A stretch of 64,000 nucleotides of DNA from Christiangramia sp. OXR-203 (GTDB lineage: Bacteria > Bacteroidota > Bacteroidia > Flavobacteriales > Flavobacteriaceae), in contig NZ_CP139698.1 of the NCBI RefSeq assembly GCF_034372165.1, forward strand, positions 1,550,001 through 1,614,000, given 5' to 3'. Both the position numbers and the translations under genes were made by a program. Under the pieces are notes generated by a model. That model did not search any database. It was given only the letters and a program-made list of their open reading frames with translations, and had not been told where the DNA came from. Positions 45,000-54,832 of the stretch are shown here, in pieces; the first letter of the stretch is position 1; each line of letters opens with the position of its first letter.

Positions 45000-47126
45000 A
45001 TGAAAAGACTATTCGTTATTCTGTTAGGATGCATTACATTTGCAAGCGCTCAAAAAAACAATGATTTGGAAAAGAATTTGCAGGCTCCGATCGCCAAAAA
45101 GATCGAGAAAAAATTAGAGAAGCATGGTGATGTGCGTATCGATAATTATTTCTGGATGAATCAGCGGGAAGATCAGGAAGTACTGGATTATTTGAATGCT
45201 GAAAATGCATACAACGATCAAATGACTGCTCATACTAAAGATCTTCAGAAGAAATTATTCCTGGAGATGAAGGGCCGCATTAAAGAAGATGACGAGTCTG
45301 TTCCTTATAAGTTAAATGGTTACTGGTATATAACCCGGTTCGAGAAAGGATATGATTACCCGGTTTATAGTCGTAAGAAGGAAACTCTTGAGGCAGACGA
45401 AGAAGTGATGTTCAATGTGAACGAGATGGCGAAAGACTTCGACTACTATAGCCTTGGAGGTCTTAATGTTTCACCAGATAACACAATGGTGGCTTTTGGA
45501 ACCGATACGGTAAGCAGAAGACAGTATACCATCAGGATCAAAAACCTGGAAACAGGTGAGATCTATGATGAAAATATTGAAAATACTACAGGTGGTTCCA
45601 CCTGGGCGAACAATAATAAAACGCTTTATTACACTAAAAAGGATCCTCAAACTTTAAGATCTTTCAGAATTTACAAGCACATTTTGGGAACAGATCCTGA
45701 AACCGATGAGCTAGTATATGAAGAGGAGGACGAAACCTTCAATTCCTACGTTTACAAATCCAAATCAAGGGAATATATCATTATAGGATCTCATAGTACT
45801 TTAACTACCGAATACCGGATTCTTGACGCTAATACGCCGGACAAAGAATTTAAAATTTTCCAGCCTCGTGAACGCGGACTTGAATATAGCATCGCTCATT
45901 ACAAGGACAATTTTTATATAGTCACCAATAAGGATGATGCCACGAATTTTAAATTAATGAAGACTCCGCTTGCTAAAACTGAAAAGGAGCACTGGGAAGA
46001 TGTGATTCCTCATCGAAAGGATTTCTTGTTAGAGGATATCGATATTTTCCAGAAATACCTTGTAGTAAGCGAGAGAACAAACGGACTTAATAAGATAAGA
46101 ATCATCGAGTGGGAAGGGAATAAAGAATACTACATTCCGTTCGATAACGAAACCTATACTGCCTACACTTCCATAAATCCTGATTTTGACACAGACTTGT
46201 TGAGGTATACTTACAACAGCCTTACTACTCCAACTTCAGTCGTGGAGTATAACATGAAGACCGGAGACAAGACAGTTCTAAAAGAGCAGGAAGTACTTGG
46301 TGGAAATTTTGATAAAGATAATTATACTTCAGAACGTATCTGGGCTACAGCAAAAGATGGCACTAGCATTCCTGTTTCATTAGTTTACAAAAAGGGACTT
46401 CAGAAGGATCAAAAAAATCCCCTTCTGCAATATGCTTATGGTTCCTATGGTTCTACAATTGATCCATACTTTTCAACTGTTCGATTGAGTTTACTGGATC
46501 GCGGATTCATTTACGCCATTGCACATATTCGAGGTGGTGAATATCTTGGCAGGGAATGGTATGAGAATGGAAAACTTTTTCAGAAGAAAAACACATTCAC
46601 AGATTTTATAGATGTTTCTGAATTTCTGATACAGGAAAATTATACTTCTTCCAATCATTTATATGCCATGGGAGGTTCAGCAGGAGGATTACTGATGGGT
46701 GCAGTGGTGAATATGGCTCCAAATTTATATAACGGAGTAATTGCCGCCGTGCCATTTGTAGATGTCATTACTACAATGCTGGATGATAGTATTCCTCTTA
46801 CAACAGGCGAGTATGACGAATGGGGTAATCCCAATGAAAAGTCATACTATGATTATATGAAATCATATTCCCCATATGATAATGTTGTAAAACAGGATTA
46901 TCCCAATATGCTAATTACTACAGGTCTTCACGATAGCCAGGTGCAATACTGGGAACCTGCTAAATGGGTTGCGAAACTTAGAGAATATAAGACAGATCAA
47001 AACGTTTTGTTATTACATACCAATATGGATGCTGGTCATGGTGGTGCTTCAGGACGGTTTGAAGCGCTTAAAGAAGTCGCGGAAGAATACGCGTTTTTGC
47101 TGGATCTTGAAGGTATTAAAGAGTAA
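45000..47126 (+). CDS. S9 family prolyl oligopeptidase / oligopeptidase B-like
   Basis: The ATG at 45000 gives 708 residues with signal peptide MKRLFVILLGCITFASAQ; the upstream in-frame TTG at 44985 is rejected. An N-terminal beta-propeller is followed by the catalytic alpha/beta hydrolase domain with nucleophile in GGSAGGLLMG, RGGEYLGREWYENG and the final His in DAGHGG. Oligopeptidase B-like acidic specificity residues cannot be confirmed. Likely periplasmic peptide breakdown. Confidence 0.93.
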   Translation: MKRLFVILLGCITFASAQKNNDLEKNLQAPIAKKIEKKLEKHGDVRIDNYFWMNQREDQEVLDYLNAENAYNDQMTAHTKDLQKKLFLEMKGRIKEDDESVPYKLNGYWYITRFEKGYDYPVYSRKKETLEADEEVMFNVNEMAKDFDYYSLGGLNVSPDNTMVAFGTDTVSRRQYTIRIKNLETGEIYDENIENTTGGSTWANNNKTLYYTKKDPQTLRSFRIYKHILGTDPETDELVYEEEDETFNSYVYKSKSREYIIIGSHSTLTTEYRILDANTPDKEFKIFQPRERGLEYSIAHYKDNFYIVTNKDDATNFKLMKTPLAKTEKEHWEDVIPHRKDFLLEDIDIFQKYLVVSERTNGLNKIRIIEWEGNKEYYIPFDNETYTAYTSINPDFDTDLLRYTYNSLTTPTSVVEYNMKTGDKTVLKEQEVLGGNFDKDNYTSERIWATAKDGTSIPVSLVYKKGLQKDQKNPLLQYAYGSYGSTIDPYFSTVRLSLLDRGFIYAIAHIRGGEYLGREWYENGKLFQKKNTFTDFIDVSEFLIQENYTSSNHLYAMGGSAGGLLMGAVVNMAPNLYNGVIAAVPFVDVITTMLDDSIPLTTGEYDEWGNPNEKSYYDYMKSYSPYDNVVKQDYPNMLITTGLHDSQVQYWEPAKWVAKLREYKTDQNVLLLHTNMDAGHGGASGRFEALKEVAEEYAFLLDLEGIKE

Positions 47127-47141
47127 TTAAAAAATTTGACT

Positions 47142-47149
47142 TAAATTTG
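47142..47149 (+). promoter_or_regulatory. -7 box upstream of the cysteate synthase candidate
   Basis: TAAATTTG matches TANNTTTG, 47 bp before the ATG at 47197. The stretch TTTGACTTA before it also occurs before rnpB. Confidence 0.5.
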
Positions 47150-47196
47150 TCGATTAGTAAAATGTGTGAAAATGCATTTTATTTAAAGATCATTTT

Positions 47197-48237
47197 ATGA
47201 GAGAAGATTTGCATGTTTACGATAACGTATTGCAATTAGTTGGAAACACCCCGTTGATCAACTTAAATAAAATCACAAAAGATTTCCCCGGAAAATACTC
47301 CGCAAAGATCGAAGCTTTTAATCCAGGTCATTCCTCGAAGGACAGGATCGCTTTGTATATCATTGAAGAAGCTGAAAGAAAAGGAATTCTGAAGCCCGGA
47401 GATACTATTATTGAAACAACTTCAGGTAATACAGGTTTTAGTATTGCGATGGTGAGTTGTATTAAAGGTTACGATTGTATTCTTGCGGTAAGTTCAAAGT
47501 CTTCGAAAGATAAGATCGATATGCTGAAGACAATGGGAGCAAAGGTTCATGTGTGCCCGGCGAACGTTCCAGCAGATGATCCACGCTCTTACTACGAAGT
47601 TGCAAAAAGGCTTCATTCTGAAATTAAAGGTTCGGTATATATTAATCAGTATTTTAATGAGCTAAATATTGATGCTCACTTTAATTCTACGGGACCAGAA
47701 ATCTGGAAGCAAACTGAAGGAACTATAACGCATCTTGTTGCCTGTAGCGGTACTGGTGGAACAATTTCTGGAACTGCGAGATATTTGAAGTCTAAAAATC
47801 CTGAAGTAAAGATCCTAGGAATCGACGCATTTGGTTCAGTATTGAAAAAATATCATGAAACCAAAGAGTTTGATAAGGATGAGATCTATCCTTACAGGAT
47901 TGAAGGTCTTGGTAAGAACCTGATCCCATCAGCTACAGATTTTGACATGATCGATAAGTTCATGAAAGTTAGTGACGAGGATGCTGCGCATACTGCCAGA
48001 GAACTTGCGCGTACCGAAGGTCTATTCGTAGGCTATACCAGTGGAGCAGCAATGCAGGGATTGAAACAATATCAAGAAGAAGGTGAATTTGATGAGAATT
48101 CTAAGGTGGTATTGATTTTTCCAGATCATGGTTCAAGGTATATGAGTAAGATCTATAGCGATGACTGGATGAATGAGCAGGGTTTTCTTGACACACAAAA
48201 AGATTCGAAATCTCAATCCATAGAAATCATCAAATAA
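47197..48237 (+). CDS. PLP-dependent cysteine synthase-family enzyme, candidate cysteate synthase (CapA)
   Basis: The 346-residue fold-type II PLP enzyme has the Schiff-base K48 in NPGHSSKDR (usual NPGGSVKDR altered), the substrate loop TTSGNTG (74-80) and GTGGTISG for PLP phosphate. It could be a cysteine synthase or cystathionine beta-synthase lacking CBS domains. Its position just before an alpha-oxoamine synthase matches the published Capnocytophaga capA-capB arrangement, in which the first enzyme makes cysteate from O-phosphoserine and sulfite. Specific function is inference. Confidence 0.88.
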   Translation: MREDLHVYDNVLQLVGNTPLINLNKITKDFPGKYSAKIEAFNPGHSSKDRIALYIIEEAERKGILKPGDTIIETTSGNTGFSIAMVSCIKGYDCILAVSSKSSKDKIDMLKTMGAKVHVCPANVPADDPRSYYEVAKRLHSEIKGSVYINQYFNELNIDAHFNSTGPEIWKQTEGTITHLVACSGTGGTISGTARYLKSKNPEVKILGIDAFGSVLKKYHETKEFDKDEIYPYRIEGLGKNLIPSATDFDMIDKFMKVSDEDAAHTARELARTEGLFVGYTSGAAMQGLKQYQEEGEFDENSKVVLIFPDHGSRYMSKIYSDDWMNEQGFLDTQKDSKSQSIEIIK

Positions 48238-48256
48238 AATATTAACAATTATTAAC

Positions 48257-48288
48257 AAAAAGCATCCTGTTCTTTGCAGGATGCTTTT
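48257..48288 (+). terminator. Intrinsic terminator
   Basis: AAAAGCATCCTG, loop TTCTTTG, CAGGATGCTTTT followed by T-rich sequence. It divides the two PLP enzyme genes. Confidence 0.9.
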
Positions 48289-48321
48289 GTTTTTGTTAGA
48301 TTTCGATGTTTATAATTTACC

Positions 48322-48353
48322 TTGTAAAATTGGGCCAATTTTCAGTATTTTTG
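48322..48353 (+). promoter_or_regulatory. Bacteroidota promoter of the oxoamine synthase gene
   Basis: TTG at 48322-48324 and TATTTTTG at 48346-48353 are 21 bp apart, matching TTG-N(17-23)-TANNTTTG. The start codon is 22 bp downstream. Confidence 0.7.
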
Positions 48354-48375
48354 CGGCTCGTCTAAAAAATGACCG

Positions 48376-49638
48376 ATGAAGGATTTATTTGATAAGATTT
48401 ACAAAGACAAAGGACCGTTAGGAAAGTGGGCGGAACAGGCAGAAGGATATTTTGTATTTCCTAAACTTGAAGGACCTATTTCCAATAGAATGAAGTTTCG
48501 AGGTAAGAATGTAATTACCTGGAGTATTAACGATTACCTTGGTCTTGCCAATCATCCTGAAGTTCGTAAAGTAGATGCTCAGGCAGCTGCAGATTATGGA
48601 TCGGCTTACCCCATGGGAGCCAGAATGATGAGTGGTCATACAGATCTTCATGAAAAGTTGCAGGATGAACTTGCTTCTTTTGTAAATAAACAGGCAGCAT
48701 ACCTGTTGAATTTTGGATACCAGGGGATGGTATCTACTATAGATGCTTTAGTTTCCAAGCAGGATGTTATTGTCTATGATGTTGATGCTCATGCATGTAT
48801 CATTGATGGTGTTCGTCTTCATCTTGGACAGAGATTTACTTACAAACACAACGATTTAGAAAGTATCGAGAAGAACCTGCAGCGTGCAACTAAGATCGCT
48901 GAACAAACAGGTGGCGGTATCTTGCTAATTTCTGAAGGAGTTTTCGGGATGCGAGGAGAGCAGGGAAGATTGAAGGAGATCGTTGAATTAAAGAAAAAAT
49001 ACAATTTCAGACTTTTCGTAGATGATGCCCATGGTTTTGGTACTCTTGGTAAGACAGGAGCCGGAGCAGGTGAGGAGCAAGGCGTGCAGGATGATATTGA
49101 TGTATACTTTGCAACTTTTGCCAAATCCTTGGCAAGCACTGGTGCATTTATCGCTGGAGATAAAGAGATCATGGATTATTTGAAATATAATCTGAGATCT
49201 CAAATGTTCGCTAAATCGCTACAAATGCAATTGGTAGTTGGAGCATTAAAACGTCTGGATATGTTAAGAACAATGCCAGAACTTAAAGAAAAACTTTGGG
49301 AGAACGTAAATGCTTTGCAAAACGGATTAAAAGATAACGGGTTCGATATTGGAACTACGCAAAGTTGTGTGACTCCAGTTTATCTGAAAGGAAGTATTCC
49401 GGAAGCGATGGCTCTCGTAAAAGATCTTCGTGAAAATCATGGTGTATTCTGTTCGATTGTAGTTTATCCGGTGATTCCTAAAGGTCTTATTCTACTTAGA
49501 ATGATTCCAACAGCTACGCATACGTTACAGGATGTTGAAGAAACCTTAACTGCCTTTTCAGCAATTAGAGAAAGACTTGAAAATGGTACGTACAAAAGAC
49601 TTTCAGCTTCAGTAGAAGCAGCGATGTCTAATAAATAA
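48376..49638 (+). CDS. Alpha-oxoamine synthase family, candidate cysteate C-fatty acyltransferase (CapB) or serine palmitoyltransferase
   Basis: The 420-residue fold-type I PLP enzyme condenses an amino acid with an acyl thioester, losing CO2. Visible residues: H139 (DVDAHACI) stacking on PLP, D217-A-H219 and the Schiff-base K250 (TFAKSLAST). Serine palmitoyltransferase makes sphingolipids, while CapB uses cysteate to make 3-ketocapnine. The cysteine synthase-like neighbour favours cysteate. KBL/BioF are alternatives, but no biotin or threonine genes are adjacent. Confidence 0.9.
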   Translation: MKDLFDKIYKDKGPLGKWAEQAEGYFVFPKLEGPISNRMKFRGKNVITWSINDYLGLANHPEVRKVDAQAAADYGSAYPMGARMMSGHTDLHEKLQDELASFVNKQAAYLLNFGYQGMVSTIDALVSKQDVIVYDVDAHACIIDGVRLHLGQRFTYKHNDLESIEKNLQRATKIAEQTGGGILLISEGVFGMRGEQGRLKEIVELKKKYNFRLFVDDAHGFGTLGKTGAGAGEEQGVQDDIDVYFATFAKSLASTGAFIAGDKEIMDYLKYNLRSQMFAKSLQMQLVVGALKRLDMLRTMPELKEKLWENVNALQNGLKDNGFDIGTTQSCVTPVYLKGSIPEAMALVKDLRENHGVFCSIVVYPVIPKGLILLRMIPTATHTLQDVEETLTAFSAIRERLENGTYKRLSASVEAAMSNK

Positions 49639-49657
49639 GGATTACAAACATATTCAA

Positions 49658-49686
49658 AAATGGCCGGAATTTCCGGCCTTTTTTTA
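49658..49686. terminator. Bidirectional intrinsic terminator
   Basis: GGCCGGAA, TTCCGGCC with A-run before and T-run after; near-perfect stem, between convergent genes. Confidence 0.93.
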
Positions 49687-50649
49687 TTGATCATTATTTT
49701 CAGAATCTTCCTCAGCTTCACGACTAAGTTTTCTGCTTCTTGCACGTCTTTTATTTCCTTCATTGGACTCTTCCAGGAATTCATCTACTTTATGTAAATC
49801 CAATCGATATGATACCCCGAGAGCAACCTGCCAGCGGGAAGGAGTGTCTTTGAAGTTTACCAGTCCGCTTACATCAAACTGAAGGTTTTCACCCACAAGA
49901 TAAGCAGCACCTCCACGAAGTAGATCATCAGCGTACAGGTCACTTTTAATTCCCTGATATTCTCCAAAAATCGCAAAGTTAGGTGTGATCGTATGGGTTA
50001 CTGTTGCAATTCCTGTGTAGGTTCTATATTCCTCGGTTAGCTTATCTGCAATGATATTCATCACCAATACCCACCGTCCCCAATTGTTTTGAGTGATAAG
50101 AGCTACCTTCGGACTAAATTTATTCTCTCCTTCGACCAGGTAAGGATTATCACCAAAGGCGAAGTTTGCGCCGGCGTAGATCGAAACTGCAGGAATCAGG
50201 GTTTTCCACTTAAACTTTCTGTTCGCATACCAGCTTCGAATGTTTGGTTTCTCCTCTTCCATATTCTTATATGGATCATAGAATAGATATTTAAGACCAA
50301 GTGTATTTGACTTAAAATTTCTACCCGAAGTTTCTACTGTATTCCCAAGAAAATTCCGAACGATATCCTGATTCTCAAAAGCACCAGTAAGATTGATTTC
50401 AAGGCTTTCCATCAATAGACCGTATCGCAGTTGGTAGTCTATTCCCCAAATGTCGATATCGGCTCCTAAACCTTCATGCATATCGTTTCCAAGGTAGAAT
50501 CCGGATTCCAGCTGAATCACATTGGTTCCTACAGCGAAAGCGCCCTGTGATTGTCCCGGGCGGTTGGAGTTTATGGTTTCAGTATATTGGGCCTGAGTGG
50601 TGAAGACTGCTAATAGCAGAATCAGGCTGAAGATGCATGTATTGCGCAT
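49684..50649 (-). CDS. Outer membrane transporter-like beta-barrel protein
   Basis: From ATG 50649 the 321-residue protein has a signal peptide (CIFSLILLLAVFTTQAQ) and a beta-rich body (NSNRPGQSQGAFAVGTNVIQLE, RYGLLMESLEI) like the Toluene_X/MetA-pathway outer membrane group. The C-terminal 35 residues are polar (ESNEGNKRRARSRKLSREAE). The 50673 start would add eight residues before the signal peptide, so I reject it. Substrate unknown. Confidence 0.82.
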   Translation of the reverse strand: MRNTCIFSLILLLAVFTTQAQYTETINSNRPGQSQGAFAVGTNVIQLESGFYLGNDMHEGLGADIDIWGIDYQLRYGLLMESLEINLTGAFENQDIVRNFLGNTVETSGRNFKSNTLGLKYLFYDPYKNMEEEKPNIRSWYANRKFKWKTLIPAVSIYAGANFAFGDNPYLVEGENKFSPKVALITQNNWGRWVLVMNIIADKLTEEYRTYTGIATVTHTITPNFAIFGEYQGIKSDLYADDLLRGGAAYLVGENLQFDVSGLVNFKDTPSRWQVALGVSYRLDLHKVDEFLEESNEGNKRRARSRKLSREAEEDSENNDQ

Positions 50650-50755
50650 AACTTGCGGAGTTAATTCGATCAAAGATATAAGTTTTATTATAATTTTATT
50701 GCTGAAGCTACTTCCAATCTAAGCGCTAATTTTTATTTTTGTCAAAAGTATTAGA

Positions 50756-51049
50756 ATGTTAGAAGCATCCTTATCTGGAGTATTAAAATTTGTACTTGTA
50801 GTATTACTTATATATTTCGGATTTAAAATAATAATTCGATTTTTCGGCCCTCTCATTCTCAAATATTTCATGAGAAAAATGGGGAAAAAGTTCGAACAGC
50901 AGTTTGGCCAACAATTTGGTCAGCAGTTTGGTGGAGCGGCTTCCAAAAAGTCAAAGTCAAATCCTACAAATATTGGTAAGGAACCTAAAGCCAAATCCAA
51001 TAAGGATAAAAAGGTAGGGGAATATATCGATTACGAAGAAATTGATTAA
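50756..51049 (+). CDS. DUF4834 family small membrane protein
   Basis: The 97-residue protein has one helix (residues about 10-26) and another hydrophobic patch, then the low-complexity QQFGQQFGQQFGG tract and a Lys-rich tail ending EYIDYEEID. It is a typical member of this Bacteroidota family. A -7 box (TATTTTTG, 50734-50741) lies very close before the ATG. It precedes the YfhO gene. Confidence 0.85.
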   Translation: MLEASLSGVLKFVLVVLLIYFGFKIIIRFFGPLILKYFMRKMGKKFEQQFGQQFGQQFGGAASKKSKSNPTNIGKEPKAKSNKDKKVGEYIDYEEID

Positions 51050-51113
51050 TTTCGAGACTTAGCAGGTTTTACTTCCCTGCTTTTTAAAATTTTCAGTTTC
51101 AAAAGACTCGTGA

Positions 51114-53543
51114 ATGCCTGATATTAAGAAATTCATACCACACCTGCTAGTCCTGGCAGGATTTGTTGTTTTATCCCTATTCTACTTTCATCCTGTTTTG
51201 CAGGGAAAGGAAATTTATCAAAGTGATATCATTCAGTATATTGGTATGGCCAAGGAGCAGAATGACTTTAGGGAACAAACGGGCGAAGAACCTTACTGGA
51301 CAGACTCTGCTTTTGGAGGAATGCCTACCTTCCAATTAGGAGCAAACTATCCGCATAACTACATTAAAAAACTCGATTCTGCATTGAGATTTTTACCCCG
51401 GCCGGCAGATTACCTGTTTCTTTATTTTATAGGCTTTTATATTTTACTTCTCTGTCTAAAAATAGATTACCGGGTTGCCTTTGTAGGCTCTCTTGCATTT
51501 GGTTTTTCCACTTATCTCATAATAATTCTTGGAATTGGTCATAATGCCAAGGCTCATGCGATTGCGTATATGCCCGTTGTACTTGCCGGTATTATTTCAA
51601 TATTTAGAAATCGAAATGTTTGGGGCTTTCTGCTCTTAAGTGTTGGGATGGCTCTTGAGATCCAGGCAAATCATTTCCAGATGACCTATTATCTGTTGCT
51701 TCTGGTCATAGTTCTTGGTATCGTCTATTTTATAGACGCGTTTAAAAAAGCCTGGATAGGCAATTATTTTAAATCACTCGTAGTTATGGTTCTTGCTGTA
51801 ATTCTGGCTTTGGCCATGAATGCAACCAGCTTGCTTGCTACTAGCGAATATGCCAACTACAGCACCAGGGGAGAGTCAGATCTAAGCATAGGTCCAGACG
51901 GTGCTCCTAAGACAGAATCTGGTCTTAGCTACGATTATATCACGGAGTATAGTTATGGAATTCTGGAGAGCTTCAATTTAATGGTTCCTCGGTTACTTGG
52001 CGGAGGTAGTTCAGAAAATATTGGTAGCGATTCCAATTTATACGATGCTATTTTAAAACTTGGAGCTGCACCAGCTCAGGCCAAAGATTTTGCAGAATCC
52101 GCTCCAACCTACTGGGGAGATCAACCATTTGTTGGCGCACCTGCATATATTGGAGCGAGCGTCATCTTTCTATTCATTTTTGCTTTATTCCTTATAAAAG
52201 GAAGATTAAAATGGTGGATCGTTGGAGGAAGTATACTTGCGTTGATCCTGAGTTGGGGAAAAAACTGGTTTGCCGGTTCCAATCCTATCACCAATCTTTT
52301 TATAGACTTTGTACCATTATATGATAAGTTCCGTGCAGTGTCATCAATACAGGTGCTGCTGGAATTATGTTTACCTCTATTAGCGATCGTAGGTCTACAT
52401 AAATTACTATCAAAGAAAATATCTTCAGAAGATAAATTGAATGCTTTAAAGTATTCAGGTTTTATTTCCGGAGGTCTGCTTATCTTCTTTTTATTTCTGA
52501 GTTCAGTATTCGATTTTGCCGGTGCTAACGACTCTTTGTACAGGGAGCAGTTCGGAATGGATTTTATCAATGCTTTGAAGGAAGATAGAAAAGATATTTT
52601 CTTCAGTGACGTGATGAGATCTTTACTCTTTACTGGAATTGGAGTTGGTTTGATCTGGGCTTATCTTAAGAACAAGCTACAGTCCAATGTACTTATCGCC
52701 GGTTTTGCAATGCTCATACTCGTCGATTTAATTGGAGTGGACAGGCGTTACGTAAATAGTGATGACTTTGTGCAATCCAGAAAGATCGATCAGCCATACG
52801 AGCGTTATGCTGCAGATGATCAAATCCTGGAGGACACTACGCACTACCGCGTTTTCGACGTTTCCGGAAGTCCGTTTAATACAGGTCGAACTTCTTTTTA
52901 TCATAATGCCTTAGGTGGTTATCACGCTGCCAAACCGGGCAGGATACAGGATCTATTTGATTTCTATATCACTAAGAATGATATGGAAATCCTAAGCATG
53001 CTAAATGTAAAATATTTTATTGTTCCTACGGAAAATGGAGTACAGGCGCAGGAAAACCCGCAGGCCTTTGGAAATGCCTGGGCGGTTGAAACCATCAAAT
53101 GGGTGGAAACTCAGAACGAGGAAATTCAGATTCTGAAGGATGTTAACCTGATGAACACCGCTGTTGTTAATTCTGAATTTAAAGACGAGGTGAGTAATGA
53201 ATTTGTGTATAGTTCCAGCGCTAAAATAGATCTAGTGTCACAGAAACCGAATGAACTCAAATACAAATACGAAGCAGATACAGCTCAGTTTATCGTTTTT
53301 TCTGAAAACTATTATCAACCCGGCTGGCAGGCTTATATCGATGGACAGGAAGTTAATCATATTCAGGCGAATTATACACTAAGAGCTATGAATGTGCCTG
53401 CAGGGAATCATGATATCACTTTTAAGTTTGAACCTCAGGTTGTGGAAACCGGAAGCACGATCGTTCTTGTAAGCTCTATTCTATTTGGTTTGATATTATT
53501 GGGCGGTCTAGGATACGAGATCAAAAATCGTGACCAAATTTAA
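51114..53543 (+). CDS. YfhO family membrane protein
   Basis: The 809-residue protein has about a dozen transmembrane helices and an extracytoplasmic C-terminal beta-domain, typical of YfhO, an undecaprenyl-P-linked glycosyltransferase-like family related to glycosylation of teichoic acids in Firmicutes. The catalytic role here is not shown by motif alone. It begins a three-gene block with a glycosyltransferase (8-bp gap) and a flippase. Confidence 0.85.
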   Translation: MPDIKKFIPHLLVLAGFVVLSLFYFHPVLQGKEIYQSDIIQYIGMAKEQNDFREQTGEEPYWTDSAFGGMPTFQLGANYPHNYIKKLDSALRFLPRPADYLFLYFIGFYILLLCLKIDYRVAFVGSLAFGFSTYLIIILGIGHNAKAHAIAYMPVVLAGIISIFRNRNVWGFLLLSVGMALEIQANHFQMTYYLLLLVIVLGIVYFIDAFKKAWIGNYFKSLVVMVLAVILALAMNATSLLATSEYANYSTRGESDLSIGPDGAPKTESGLSYDYITEYSYGILESFNLMVPRLLGGGSSENIGSDSNLYDAILKLGAAPAQAKDFAESAPTYWGDQPFVGAPAYIGASVIFLFIFALFLIKGRLKWWIVGGSILALILSWGKNWFAGSNPITNLFIDFVPLYDKFRAVSSIQVLLELCLPLLAIVGLHKLLSKKISSEDKLNALKYSGFISGGLLIFFLFLSSVFDFAGANDSLYREQFGMDFINALKEDRKDIFFSDVMRSLLFTGIGVGLIWAYLKNKLQSNVLIAGFAMLILVDLIGVDRRYVNSDDFVQSRKIDQPYERYAADDQILEDTTHYRVFDVSGSPFNTGRTSFYHNALGGYHAAKPGRIQDLFDFYITKNDMEILSMLNVKYFIVPTENGVQAQENPQAFGNAWAVETIKWVETQNEEIQILKDVNLMNTAVVNSEFKDEVSNEFVYSSSAKIDLVSQKPNELKYKYEADTAQFIVFSENYYQPGWQAYIDGQEVNHIQANYTLRAMNVPAGNHDITFKFEPQVVETGSTIVLVSSILFGLILLGGLGYEIKNRDQI

Positions 53544-53551
53544 ATCTCTGA

Positions 53552-54832
53552 ATGAAGAAGGCTCTTATTGTTACCTATTATTGGCCACCTGCCGGAGGAC
53601 CGGGAGTTCAACGCTGGTTGAAATTCGTAACTTACTTAAGAGATTTTAGTATTGAACCTGTAGTATATATTCCAGAAAATCCAAATTATCCTCTTTTAGA
53701 TAAAAGTTTGGTTGCAGAAATTCCAACGGGAATTAGAGTTTTAAAGCAACCAATATTTGAACCATACAAATTTGCAGAGATTTTTTCCAGAGGTGATTCT
53801 AAAACTATAAGTTCTGGAATTATAGCCAAAGAGCAGGAGCAAAGTGCCATTCAGAAGTTAATGTTATTTGTTCGGGGAAACTTTTTTATCCCAGACGCCA
53901 GAAAATTCTGGGTCAAACCTTCGGTGAATTATTTAAAGTCTGTGTTGGAGAAAGAAATGTTTGATGTTCTTATTACAACCGGACCTCCGCATAGTCTGCA
54001 TTTGATTGGTCTTGAGCTTCAGAAAAATTTAAACATAAAGTGGATAGCAGATTTTAGAGATCCCTGGACAGAGATTGGTTATCACAAGAAACTTAAACTC
54101 ACTAGGTCTAGTAGACAAAAGCATAAAAGCCTTGAGTCTGAGGTGCTCAATAAAGCTGATCATATCATCACTACAAGCTATACTACCAAAGCTGAATTTG
54201 AATCTAAAACTACTAGACCTATTCGCGTAATTACGAATGGTTTCGATAAACTTCAGGAGGAGTCAATCACTTCAGAGGATTTTGAGATTTCACATATTGG
54301 TTCTTTGCTATCAGGTAGAAGTCCTGATATTTTATGGAAGGCTATCGCAGAGATCGTAGAGGATGATCCAGCCTTCAGGAATAAATTAAAAATTCGTTTA
54401 GCAGGAAAAATAAGTTCCGAAGTAAAGGAAAGTATCGAAGAGCTGGGACTTCAGAAGTATCTTCAAATTGAAGGTTATGTTAGTCATAAAGAAGCTCTGG
54501 AATTACAAAATAGAGCTTCAATTCTACTACTTCTGGAAATTGACAGTTTAGAAACCAGGGGAATTATACCAGGGAAAATCTTCGAATATTTTGCTGCGAA
54601 AAGACCAATTCTGGCTATAGGTCCCGAAAACTGGGAGGCAGGTAAAATGGTTCTGGATACACAAAGCGGCACTTACTTGTTATTTGGTGATAAGGAAAAA
54701 GTCAAATCCTGGATTAAGGATCAGTTTTATCAAAAAGAATTACAGGGAATTAAGCGAATAAATAGTGATATTTCACAATATCATCGCAAAGAGCTTACAG
54801 GTGAACTGGCAGATTTAATTAATAAGATCTAA
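53552..54832 (+). CDS. Glycosyltransferase (GT4, WcaI-like)
   Basis: The 426-residue cytoplasmic protein has YYWPPAGGPGVQRWLKF, VLITTGPPHSLHL and the C-terminal nucleotide-sugar region (GSLLSGRSPDILWKA, GIIPGKIFEYFAAKRPIL), marks of GT-B glycosyltransferases. It likely adds a sugar to a lipid-linked surface polysaccharide precursor. Its stop overlaps the flippase start by 1 bp. Confidence 0.9.
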   Translation: MKKALIVTYYWPPAGGPGVQRWLKFVTYLRDFSIEPVVYIPENPNYPLLDKSLVAEIPTGIRVLKQPIFEPYKFAEIFSRGDSKTISSGIIAKEQEQSAIQKLMLFVRGNFFIPDARKFWVKPSVNYLKSVLEKEMFDVLITTGPPHSLHLIGLELQKNLNIKWIADFRDPWTEIGYHKKLKLTRSSRQKHKSLESEVLNKADHIITTSYTTKAEFESKTTRPIRVITNGFDKLQEESITSEDFEISHIGSLLSGRSPDILWKAIAEIVEDDPAFRNKLKIRLAGKISSEVKESIEELGLQKYLQIEGYVSHKEALELQNRASILLLLEIDSLETRGIIPGKIFEYFAAKRPILAIGPENWEAGKMVLDTQSGTYLLFGDKEKVKSWIKDQFYQKELQGIKRINSDISQYHRKELTGELADLINKI

